This document shows, piece after piece, positions 5,007 to 12,270 of a stretch of DNA of 17,375 nt (positions are counted from its first letter, which is position 1; every line of letters starts with the position of its first letter). The stretch is from JAXMCK01 sp046349395 (lineage in GTDB: Bacteria; Pseudomonadota; Alphaproteobacteria; Geminicoccales; Geminicoccaceae): assembly GCA_046349395.1 (NCBI GenBank), contig JAXMCK010000013.1, forward strand, positions 1 to 17,375. The letters run 5' to 3'. The position numbers and the translations under genes are program-made. The notes beneath the pieces were generated by a model that saw only the letters and a list, made by a program, of their open reading frames with translations, had not been told where the DNA came from and searched no databases.

Positions 5007-6545
5007 ATGACGGACGAGCGGAAGTTGGTGGGAGTCTCGCGCCGCGAGGTGATGGCGGGAGCTGCTGGCGTTGCCCTTGCGGCCGCGGCTCCCTGGCGCC
5101 GTGCGGCGGCACAGACCCCGAAGAAGGGCGGCGACCTGAAGCTCGGGATCGACGGGGCGGAATCGACCGACAGCCTCGATCCGGCGAGCTATACCGCCAC
5201 CTACATGCAGACGGTCGGCTACCAGTGGGGCAACCCATTGATCGAGCTCGACGTGAACAACAAGCCGATTCCCGAACTCGCCGAGAGCTGGGAGCCCAAC
5301 AAGGACGCCACCCGCTGGGTGGTGAAGCTCAGGAAAGGCGTCACCTTCCACAACGGCAAGGAGATGACGGCCGACGACGTCGTCGCCTCCTACAACCACC
5401 ACCGCGGCAAGGACTCGAAGTCGGCGGCCAAGGTCTATCTCGACCCGTTCACCGACATCAAAGCCGACGGCAAGGACCAGGTCGTCTTCGAGCTGGCCCA
5501 GGGCATCGCCGACGTGCCCTACATCCTGGCCGACTACCACCTGCTGATCATGCCCGCGGGCTCGCCACCCGACAGCGGCATGGGCACCGGCCCGTTCAGC
5601 ATCGAGGCCTTCGAGCCCGGCGTGCGCACGCTGGCCAAGCGCAACCCCAACTACTTCAAGGACGGTCGCGCCCACGCCGATTCGGTCGAGACCCTCGCCA
5701 TCAACGACCAGACGGCCCGCACCAACGCCCTGCAGACGGGTGCCGCGCACTGGATCAACCGCGTCGATCCGAAGACCGTCTCGCTCCTGCAGCGCCTGCC
5801 GACGATCAAGATCATCGATGTGCCGAGTGCCGGGCACTACCTCTTCGTCATGCGCTGCGACATGGCCCCCTTCGACAATCTCGATCTGCGCCTCGCCATG
5901 AAGTACGGCATCGACCGCGAGGACATCATCAAGAAGATCCTGCTGGGGCACGGGGCACTGGGCAACGACAACCCGATCCCGGGCTTCGATCCCTTCCACG
6001 CCGACATCCCGCAGCGGACCTACGACCTCGACAAGGCGAAGTTCCACTTCAAGAAGTCGGGCTTCGAGGGTGCCGTCCCGATGCAGATCGCGGACGCCGC
6101 CTTCACCGGGGCGGTCGACACCGCCACGCTCTACCAGCAGCATCTGGCGAAGGCCGGGATCAATCTCGACGTCCAGCGCGTGCCGAACGACGGCTATTGG
6201 GACAATGTCTGGATGAAGGCGCCGTTCTGCGGCTCCTACTGGGGCGGGCGGCCGACCGCCGACCTCATGCTGTCGGTGGCCTACGCGTCGGATGCCGCCT
6301 GGAACGAGTCCTTCTGGAAGCGGCCCGACTTCGACAAGCTGCTGGTCGCCGCCCGCGGCGAGCTGGATCAGGGCAAGCGCACGCAGCTCTATGCCGAGGC
6401 GCAGACCATGATCAACGAGGACGGCGGGGCCATCATCCCGATGTTCAACAACTTCCTCTTCGGCACCAGCGACAAGGTCGCGGGCATGGTCACCTCGCCC
6501 GTGCTGACCGGCCTGCGCTGCGCCGAGCAGCTCTATTTCGTCTGA
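5007..6545 (+). CDS. ABC transporter substrate-binding protein, family 5 (DppA/OppA type), Tat-exported
   Basis: This 512-residue periplasmic solute-binding protein is of the peptide/nickel/opine family (SBP_bac_5). A Tat signal is visible at residues 11-16 (SRREVM), followed by an Ala-rich hydrophobic stretch and likely cleavage near residues 35-36 (AAAQ). The mature chain has family motifs: LDPASY, LAESWEPN, KLRKGVTFHNGKEMTADDVV, GTGPFSIEAFEPG and FDNLDLRLAMKYGIDRE. The ATG at 5007 has GAGGAGG eight bases upstream; longer in-frame starts lack the signal peptide. No permease or ATPase gene is in the window. The solute is unknown; the neighbours make a quaternary amine, betaine-like compound or small peptide conceivable. 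Two REP-like repeats follow its stop. Confidence 0.92.
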   Translation: MTDERKLVGVSRREVMAGAAGVALAAAAPWRRAAAQTPKKGGDLKLGIDGAESTDSLDPASYTATYMQTVGYQWGNPLIELDVNNKPIPELAESWEPNKDATRWVVKLRKGVTFHNGKEMTADDVVASYNHHRGKDSKSAAKVYLDPFTDIKADGKDQVVFELAQGIADVPYILADYHLLIMPAGSPPDSGMGTGPFSIEAFEPGVRTLAKRNPNYFKDGRAHADSVETLAINDQTARTNALQTGAAHWINRVDPKTVSLLQRLPTIKIIDVPSAGHYLFVMRCDMAPFDNLDLRLAMKYGIDREDIIKKILLGHGALGNDNPIPGFDPFHADIPQRTYDLDKAKFHFKKSGFEGAVPMQIADAAFTGAVDTATLYQQHLAKAGINLDVQRVPNDGYWDNVWMKAPFCGSYWGGRPTADLMLSVAYASDAAWNESFWKRPDFDKLLVAARGELDQGKRTQLYAEAQTMINEDGGAIIPMFNNFLFGTSDKVAGMVTSPVLTGLRCAEQLYFV

Positions 6546-6553
6546 CGCCTCAC

Positions 6554-6575
6554 GTAGGCCGAAGGCCGGTAGGCG
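6554..6575 (+). repeat. REP-like palindromic element, copy 2
   Basis: The sequence matches copy 1 (655-676) over all 22 bases: GTAG head, GGCC-GAA-GGCC hairpin, GGTAGGCG tail. It starts nine bases after the binding-protein stop codon and may also act as a 3'-end hairpin for that transcript. Confidence 0.75.
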
Positions 6576-6594
6576 ACCGAACCCAGAGCCTCAA

Positions 6595-6616
6595 GTAGGT
6601 CGAAGACCGGTAGGCG
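6595..6616 (+). repeat. REP-like palindromic element, copy 3 (with a paired compensatory change)
   Basis: This copy lies 41 bases after copy 2, sharing GCCTCA before and GGTAGGCG after. The hairpin arms read GGTC-GAA-GACC instead of GGCC-GAA-GGCC, so both changed positions still pair. That supports selection or mobilisation as a folded structure. Confidence 0.75.
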
Positions 6617-6676
6617 ACGCATTGAAGTTCGGTGAGCCGGGAGTTCCCGGCCCACCAACTTCCGGAGAAAAGCCCG

Positions 6677-7294
6677 ATGCGGACCGTCGAGTTCAAGGCG
6701 ATGAAGGACGGGACGCGGGAGGACTATGCCCTGCTCGCCGCCTACGAGAAGGAGCATTTGGCCGGGTTGGGCGACCGAATCCTGGCGGCCCTGGCCCCGC
6801 TGGCGCAGAGCTTTCCGGGCTACAAGGTGACCCGGCTCGAGCACTCGCTGCAGACCGCGAGCCGGGCGCTGCGCGACGGTGCGGACACCGACTGGATCGT
6901 CACCGCCCTGCTGCACGACATCGGCGACGACCTCGCCCCCTACAATCACGACAGCATGGCGGCCACCATCCTGCAGCCCTATGTGCGCGAGGAGTGCGCC
7001 TGGGTGCTGCGCCACCACGGGCTGTTCCAGCTCGTCTACTACGGCCACCATGTCGGGCTCGACCCGAATGCCCGCGACAAGCACCGCGGCCACCCCTGCT
7101 ACGACGCCGCCGTCACCTTCTGCGAGCGCTGGGACCAGGCCGCCTTCGATCCCGACTACCCGACCCTCCCGCTGGAGACCTTCGAACCGCTGGTGCGCGA
7201 GGTCTTCGCCCGCGAGGCCTGGAGCGAGGCCCATCTTCGGCCCGGCGTGCAGGTCCCGTTGGTCCGGAAGCAGGTCGTCGACCAGCAGATCTGA
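6677..7294 (+). CDS. HD-domain protein resembling MIOX/PhnZ/TmpB-type mixed-valent di-iron oxygenases
   Basis: This 205-residue HD-superfamily protein carries probable metal ligands H56 (RLEHSLQ), H80-D81 (LLHDIGDD), H91 (YNHDSMAA), H113/H114 (LRHHGLFQ) and D153 (ERWDQAAFDPDYP). PhnZ and MIOX use this six-ligand pattern to bind two irons and oxidatively cleave C-P or C-C bonds; the 24-residue spacing from the first His to the HD pair is as in PhnZ. Many relatives are labelled only as HD phosphohydrolases. The ATG at 6677 is chosen because GGAGAAA lies six bases upstream and it gives the family start RTVEFKAMKDGTREDY. It is convergent with betC (7-base gap). The substrate is unknown; the context suggests a choline- or betaine-related compound. 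Confidence 0.82.
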   Translation: MRTVEFKAMKDGTREDYALLAAYEKEHLAGLGDRILAALAPLAQSFPGYKVTRLEHSLQTASRALRDGADTDWIVTALLHDIGDDLAPYNHDSMAATILQPYVREECAWVLRHHGLFQLVYYGHHVGLDPNARDKHRGHPCYDAAVTFCERWDQAAFDPDYPTLPLETFEPLVREVFAREAWSEAHLRPGVQVPLVRKQVVDQQI

Positions 7295-7301
7295 ACGGAA
7301 C

Positions 7302-8840
7302 TCAGGGTTTCGGCGGGGGGAAGCGGCGGCTCGCCTCCAGCTCGTTCAGGTCGAGATGGTTGCGCATGTACTGCCGGCTGGCGTCGGTGTGGGGCTGGTA
7401 GTCCCAGGAGGTGTGCCGGCCCATCATCAAGGCCTGCCAGGCGAGACGCCGCTGGCGCTGGCTCAAGATCACGGCCTCCTTGAGTGCGGCCGTGTCCCAG
7501 CGCTCGTGGACCTCGGCCGTCAGCGTCGCGACGAGCCCCGCCTGGTCGGGCTCGGCCGCGAGGTTGCGCAGTTCCAGAGGATCGGCGGCGAGGTCGTAGA
7601 GCAGCGGCGGATCGGTCTCGCACCAGACGAACTTGAGGTCGCCCCGGCGCAGCATCAGCATCGGTGCCGGCGTCCCCTCGGCCAGATACTCGGCCCGTAC
7701 CGTCCGCACGGGATCCTCGCTCCCGCCCTCCAGCAGCGGCGTCAGATCGCCGCCGTCGCCCTGCACGGCCTCTCGCTCCCCCGGTTCGAGCCCACCGCCC
7801 AGGGCCACAAAGGTGGGCAGCAGGTCCACGAGGGAAACGGGGGTGCGCACCCTGTGCGGGCGGAAGCGGTCCGGGGCATGGACGATCAGCGGCACCCGGA
7901 GCGACGCCTCGAAAAAGTGCATCTTGTACCAGAGACCCCGCTCGCCGAGCATGTCGCCATGGTCGGCGGTGACGACGGTGATCGTGTCCTCTGCGAGGCC
8001 GAGCCGGTCCAGTGCTGTCACCAGGTCCGCCAGCTTGTCGTCCACATAGCTGATCGCCCCGTAATAGGCGCGGCGCGCGCGGCGGATATCGGCCTCGTCG
8101 ATGACCGTCTCCGACATGGCCGAGACCCGGCGTAGCCGTCGGCTGTGGGCGTCCAGATGTTCCTCGGGCAATGCCGCCACCTGCGGCGGGTCGATCTCCT
8201 CCTCGCGGTAGCGGTCCCAGTGCTCCGGCCGGACGACATAGGGATCGTGCGGATGGGTGAAGGAGACGACGAAGAGGAACGGCCGCTCGTCGGGGTCGCG
8301 AGCCGTATCCTGCAACCAGCGCTGCGCGCGGAAGGCGACCTCGTCGTCATAATCGAGCTGGTTGGTGGCGAGGGCCGTGCCCGCCTGCTTCACGCTGCCC
8401 ATATTGTGGTACCACCAGTCGATTCGCTCGTCCGGAGCGTCCCAGTTCGGAGTCCAGCCGAAATCGGCCGGGTAGATGTCGGTGGTCAGCCGCTCCTCGA
8501 ACCCGTGCAGCTGGTCCGGGCCCACGAAGTGCATCTTGCCGGCGAGGCAGGTGCGGTAGCCCAGCCGGCGGAGCGCATGGGCCATGGTCGGCACCGAGGA
8601 GCGTTGCTCCGCAGCGTTGTCGTAGGCACCTGTCGCCGAGGGCAGCCGGCCGGTCATCGTGGCGAAGCGCGACGGCGCGCAGAGGGGGCTCGGGCAATAG
8701 GCGTGGTCGAACTGCACCCCCTCGGTGGCGAGGCGGGTCATCGCCGACGCCTTCACTACCGCGTGCCCGTAGCTCGGCAGGTAGCCGGCCGAGAGCTGGT
8801 CGGCCATGACGAGGAGGATGTTGGGGCGACGGGACGGCAT
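7302..8840 (-). CDS. betC: Choline-sulfatase
   Basis: This 512-residue sulfatase hydrolyses choline-O-sulfate to choline and sulfate in the cytoplasm. The formylglycine motif is C54-A-P-S-R58 (SPLCAPSRFATMTG), and metal and active-site residues include D14 (MADQ), K102/H104 (GKMHFVG) and the TADHGDMLGERG block. Features specific to BetC are GPDQLHGFEERLTTDIYPAD, ERIDWWYHN and the C-terminal choline-sulfatase tail (QRQRRLAWQAL..., WDYQPHTDASRQYMRNHLDL). Length equals that of rhizobial BetC. The ATG at 8840-8838 has GGGAG six bases upstream. It is transcribed divergently from the kinase-like gene across 116 bases. No betA/betB is visible in the window. Confidence 0.95.
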   Translation of the reverse strand: MPSRRPNILLVMADQLSAGYLPSYGHAVVKASAMTRLATEGVQFDHAYCPSPLCAPSRFATMTGRLPSATGAYDNAAEQRSSVPTMAHALRRLGYRTCLAGKMHFVGPDQLHGFEERLTTDIYPADFGWTPNWDAPDERIDWWYHNMGSVKQAGTALATNQLDYDDEVAFRAQRWLQDTARDPDERPFLFVVSFTHPHDPYVVRPEHWDRYREEEIDPPQVAALPEEHLDAHSRRLRRVSAMSETVIDEADIRRARRAYYGAISYVDDKLADLVTALDRLGLAEDTITVVTADHGDMLGERGLWYKMHFFEASLRVPLIVHAPDRFRPHRVRTPVSLVDLLPTFVALGGGLEPGEREAVQGDGGDLTPLLEGGSEDPVRTVRAEYLAEGTPAPMLMLRRGDLKFVWCETDPPLLYDLAADPLELRNLAAEPDQAGLVATLTAEVHERWDTAALKEAVILSQRQRRLAWQALMMGRHTSWDYQPHTDASRQYMRNHLDLNELEASRRFPPPKP

Positions 8841-8926
8841 GGCGAACTCCCAGCGGGCGTGCCGGTGGCCGGAACGCGCGGGCCTGGATGCCAGATCCCT
8901 CGGGGGCGCACCATCGCCGCGATTGA

Positions 8927-8940
8927 CCCCGGACGCGGGG
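8927..8940. promoter_or_regulatory. Inverted repeat in the betC/kinase divergent region
   Basis: CCCCG (8927-8931) and CGGGG (8936-8940) flank four bases, 17 bases before the kinase start. It overlaps a TTGACC (8923-8928) that could serve as a -35. In very GC-rich DNA such repeats arise by chance, so this is only a candidate operator for the divergent pair. Confidence 0.25.
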
Positions 8941-8956
8941 CGGTGAAGATCGGCCC

Positions 8957-9835
8957 ATGGACCCCGCCGCCCGCGCCGCTTCGCTTGCCTGCTGGAAAAG
9001 CCCCGTCGAGCCGGTGCCGCTCTCGGGCGGGATCACCAACCGCAACTTCACGGTCCGCGACGGCGGGCGGACCTTTGTTGTGCGGATCGGCGACGACATT
9101 CCCGTCCACGGCATCGCCCGCTGGCACGAGCGGGCGGCCAGCCACGCGGCGCACCGGGCCGGGATCTCGCCGGCGGTCGTCCATGCTGAGCCGGGTGCCC
9201 TGGTGCTCGACTTCGTCGAGGGGCGGACCTTCCAGCCGGAAGACATCCGGGAGCGCCGCAACCAGGAGCGGATCCTGGCCCTGCTGCAGCGGGCGCACCG
9301 CGAGATCCCCCAGCATCTGCGCGGACCGTCGCTGATCTTCTGGGTGTTCCAGGTCGTCCGCGACTACGCCGCGACCCTGCGCGAAGGCGGCAGCCGCATG
9401 ATCCCCGAGCTGCCCCGGCTGCTGACCGCCGCTCAGGAGCTGGAGCGGGCGGTCGGCCCGATCGACCTCGTCTTCGGGCACAACGACCTGCTCGCCGCCA
9501 ACATCCTGGACGACGGGCACCGGCTCTGGCTGGTCGACTGGGACTATGCCGGGTGGAACAGCCCGCTCTTCGACCTCGGCGGCCTCGCCTCCAACAACGA
9601 GCTCACGGATGCGGACCGCGACTGGCTGCTCGAAGCCTATGTCGACCGCCCGCTCGACGACGACCTGCGGCGGCGCGCCCGGGCAATGCTGACCGCCTCC
9701 CTCCTGCGCGAGGCGATGTGGAGTATGGTCTCCGAGCTGCACTCCACCCTCGACTTCGACTACCGGGCCTACACCGAGATGAACCTGGCGCGCTTCGAGC
9801 AAAGCCTCGCCGCATTCGAGGAGTCCTCTCGATGA
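8957..9835 (+). CDS. Choline/ethanolamine-kinase-like phosphotransferase (APH superfamily)
   Basis: This 292-residue cytoplasmic kinase has the APH/choline kinase fold. The catalytic loop is H175-N-D177-L...N182 (FGHNDLLAANIL), and the Mg-binding segment is D194-W-D196 (WLVDWDYAGW). The N-lobe has the nucleotide-binding PLSGGITNRNFTVR and VVRIGDD strands. Family members phosphorylate choline, ethanolamine or related amino alcohols with ATP. Its TGA overlaps the ATG of the FAD/GcvT gene (ATGA), so the two are translationally coupled. It is divergent from betC. The ATG at 8957 has only a weak GAAG upstream. Whether the substrate is choline or another hydroxylated amine cannot be told from sequence. 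Confidence 0.88.
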   Translation: MDPAARAASLACWKSPVEPVPLSGGITNRNFTVRDGGRTFVVRIGDDIPVHGIARWHERAASHAAHRAGISPAVVHAEPGALVLDFVEGRTFQPEDIRERRNQERILALLQRAHREIPQHLRGPSLIFWVFQVVRDYAATLREGGSRMIPELPRLLTAAQELERAVGPIDLVFGHNDLLAANILDDGHRLWLVDWDYAGWNSPLFDLGGLASNNELTDADRDWLLEAYVDRPLDDDLRRRARAMLTASLLREAMWSMVSELHSTLDFDYRAYTEMNLARFEQSLAAFEESSR

Positions 9836-12270
9836 GCGCGCTACCGAACTCGGCCAAGGTCGTCGTGGTGGGTGGGGGCATCGTCGGCTGCTCGGTCGCG
9901 TACCATCTGGGCAAGCTCGGGGTGGAGACCCTGCTGATCGAGCGTGGGCGGCTCTCCTGCGGCTCGACCTGGCACGCGGCGGGGCTCGTCGGCCAGCTGC
10001 GCACCAGCGCCAACATCACCCAGCTGCTGGGCTACTCGGTCGAGCTCTACGGCAAGCTCGAGGCCGAGACCGGGCACGGGACGGGCTGGAAGCAGGTGGG
10101 CGGCCTGCGCCTCGCCTGCAACGTGGACCGCTGGATCGAGGTCCGCCGCCAGGCGACGACGGCCAAGAGCTTCGGGCTCGAGATGCAGCTCCTCACGGCG
10201 CAGGAGGCACAAGGACTCTGGCCGCTGATGCAGGTCGACGACGTGCTGGGTGCCGCCTTCCTGCCGACCGACGGCCAGGCGAGCCCGTCGGACATCACCC
10301 AGGCGCTGGCGAAAGGGGCGCGGCAAGGCGGGGTCCTGCTGCGCGAGGGTGTCGCGGTCACGGGCTTCGAGCTGGAGCACGGCGGGGTGCGGGCGGTGCT
10401 GACCGACCAGGGGCGGATCGCCTGCGAGGCGGTGGTGCTCTGTGCCGGGCAGTGGACGCGCACCCTGGCGGCGATGGTGGGGGTGAACGTCCCGCTCGTC
10501 TCGGTGCAGCACCAGTATCTGGTGACGGAGCGGATCCCGGGCACGCCCTCGAACCTCCCCACCCTGCGGGATCCCGACCGGCTGACCTACTACAAGGAGG
10601 AGGTGGGCGGCCTCGTGATGGGCGGCTACGAGCCGAACCCCAGGCCCTGGGCGGAGCGGGGCATTCCGGATGGGTTCGAGTTCCAGCTCCTGGACGAAGA
10701 CTGGGACCATTTCGAGCCGATGATGAAGCTGGCGCTGGGCCGGGTGCCGGCGCTGGAGACGGCCGGGATCAAGCAGCTGATCAACGGGCCCGAGAGCTTC
10801 ACGCCCGACGGCAACTGGATCATCGGGGCCGCACCCGAGGTCCGCGGCCTCTTCGTGGGCGCCGGGTTCAACGCCTTCGGGATCGCCAGTGCGGGCGGGG
10901 CCGGGATGGCGCTGGCCGAGTGGGTGGCCAAGGGCGAGCCGCCCTTCGACGTGTGGCCGGTCGACATCCGCCGCTTCGGCCGCGGGCACATGGACACGGA
11001 CTGGGTCCGCAAGCGCACGCTCGAAGCTTATGGAAGGCACTACACGCTGGCCTGGCCGCAGGAGGAGTTCGAGTCCGGGCGGCCGCTACGGCGCTCGCCA
11101 CTCTACGACCGGCTGCTGGCGAAAGGGGCGGTGTTCGGCGAGAAGCTGGGATGGGAGCGGCCGAACTGGTTCGCCGGCACGGGCGAGGAGCCGCAGGACC
11201 GCTACAGCATGGGGCGGCCCAACTGGCACGCGGCGGTGGGACGCGAGCACCGGGCCTGCCGCGAGGCCGTGGCCCTCTTCGACCAGACCTCGTTCGCCAA
11301 GTATCTCGTGGTCGGCCGGGACGCGGAGCGGGCCCTCTCCTGGCTCTGCGCCAATGACGTCGCGAAGCCGCCGGGCCGGCTGACCTACACCCAGATGCTG
11401 AACGCCAAGGGCGGCATCGCGTGCGACCTGACCGTGGCGCGGCTCGCGGAGGACCGCTTCTACCTCGTGACCGGGACCGGCTTCGCGACCCACGACCTCG
11501 ACTGGATCACCCGGCACATCCCGGACGGGCTCGACGCCCATGCCGTCGACGTGACCGGCAGCAACGCCGTGCTTTCCCTGTTCGGGCCGAAGGCGCGGGA
11601 GGTGCTGGGGGCGGTCTGCGGGGACGACCTGTCCAACGCGGGCTTCCCCTTCGCCCATTGCCGGCAGATCCGGGTGGCGGGCGCCCCGGTGCTGGCCCTG
11701 CGGGTGACCTATGTCGGCGAGCTGGGCTGGGAACTGCACGTGCCCGTCGAGTTCGCGGCCACGGTCTACGACGCGCTGCAGGCGGCGGGCCGGCCGTTGG
11801 GCTTGGTCGATGCCGGCTACCGGGCGATCGAGACGCTGCGGCTGGAGAAGGGCTACCGCGCCTGGGGGGCCGAGATCGGTCCGGACCACAGCCCGCTCGT
11901 GGCGGGCCTCGGCTGGGCCGTGAAGCTGCAGTCGGGCCTCCCCTTCCTGGGGCGCGAAACCCTCCTGGAGCAGGCCCAAAGGCCCCTGCCCCGCCTCCTG
12001 GCCGGGTTCTCGGCCGATCCGGACGTGGTGCTCCTGGGCCGCGAGACCATCTACCGGGACGGCGAACGGGTCGGCTGGCTCGCCAGCGGCGGCTTCGGCC
12101 ACACGCTCCAGAAGAGCCTGGGCTACGGCTACCTCCGCCACCCCAAGGGCGTCACCCCGGACTTCCTCACCCAGGGCCGCTACCAGCTCGAAGTGGCCGG
12201 CTCCCTCGTTCCCGCCGACCTCTTCCTCTCACCCCCCTACGATCCCCAATCCCTCCGCCCCCGCGCCTAG
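9832..12270 (+). CDS. FAD-dependent oxidoreductase fused to GcvT aminomethyltransferase domain (dimethylglycine/sarcosine dehydrogenase type)
   Basis: This 812-residue enzyme has three parts. A DAO-type FAD domain (residues about 8-370) has the dinucleotide motif G14-x-G16-xx-G19, E37, and GSTWH48AAG, where the His in related DMGDH/SARDH enzymes binds FAD covalently. A central FAO domain lies at about 370-425. A C-terminal GcvT-like folate domain follows (about 430-800, with NDVAKPPGRLTYTQMLNAKGGI, VTYVGELGWELHVP and LRLEKGYRAWGAEI). Such enzymes demethylate dimethylglycine or sarcosine and pass the one-carbon unit to tetrahydrofolate. The ATG at 9832 overlaps the kinase stop. The exact amine is not determined. 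The stop lies within a CTAG shared with the convergent RTX gene. Confidence 0.93.
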   Translation: MSALPNSAKVVVVGGGIVGCSVAYHLGKLGVETLLIERGRLSCGSTWHAAGLVGQLRTSANITQLLGYSVELYGKLEAETGHGTGWKQVGGLRLACNVDRWIEVRRQATTAKSFGLEMQLLTAQEAQGLWPLMQVDDVLGAAFLPTDGQASPSDITQALAKGARQGGVLLREGVAVTGFELEHGGVRAVLTDQGRIACEAVVLCAGQWTRTLAAMVGVNVPLVSVQHQYLVTERIPGTPSNLPTLRDPDRLTYYKEEVGGLVMGGYEPNPRPWAERGIPDGFEFQLLDEDWDHFEPMMKLALGRVPALETAGIKQLINGPESFTPDGNWIIGAAPEVRGLFVGAGFNAFGIASAGGAGMALAEWVAKGEPPFDVWPVDIRRFGRGHMDTDWVRKRTLEAYGRHYTLAWPQEEFESGRPLRRSPLYDRLLAKGAVFGEKLGWERPNWFAGTGEEPQDRYSMGRPNWHAAVGREHRACREAVALFDQTSFAKYLVVGRDAERALSWLCANDVAKPPGRLTYTQMLNAKGGIACDLTVARLAEDRFYLVTGTGFATHDLDWITRHIPDGLDAHAVDVTGSNAVLSLFGPKAREVLGAVCGDDLSNAGFPFAHCRQIRVAGAPVLALRVTYVGELGWELHVPVEFAATVYDALQAAGRPLGLVDAGYRAIETLRLEKGYRAWGAEIGPDHSPLVAGLGWAVKLQSGLPFLGRETLLEQAQRPLPRLLAGFSADPDVVLLGRETIYRDGERVGWLASGGFGHTLQKSLGYGYLRHPKGVTPDFLTQGRYQLEVAGSLVPADLFLSPPYDPQSLRPRA

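Noticed and set aside
4686..6143. Long minus-strand open frame (485 codons) opposite the binding-protein gene
   Set aside because: Low-complexity Gly/Val/Asp/Leu composition typical of antisense to GC-rich coding DNA; the plus strand encodes a clear family 5 binding protein.
8145..9335. Plus-strand open frame across betC and the kinase start
   Set aside because: It is antisense to betC and out of frame with the kinase; no motifs.
9841..11040. Long minus-strand open frame opposite the FAD/GcvT gene, plus a second at 11086-12141
   Set aside because: Both are antisense shadows of a full-length, motif-complete enzyme and show no protein family features.
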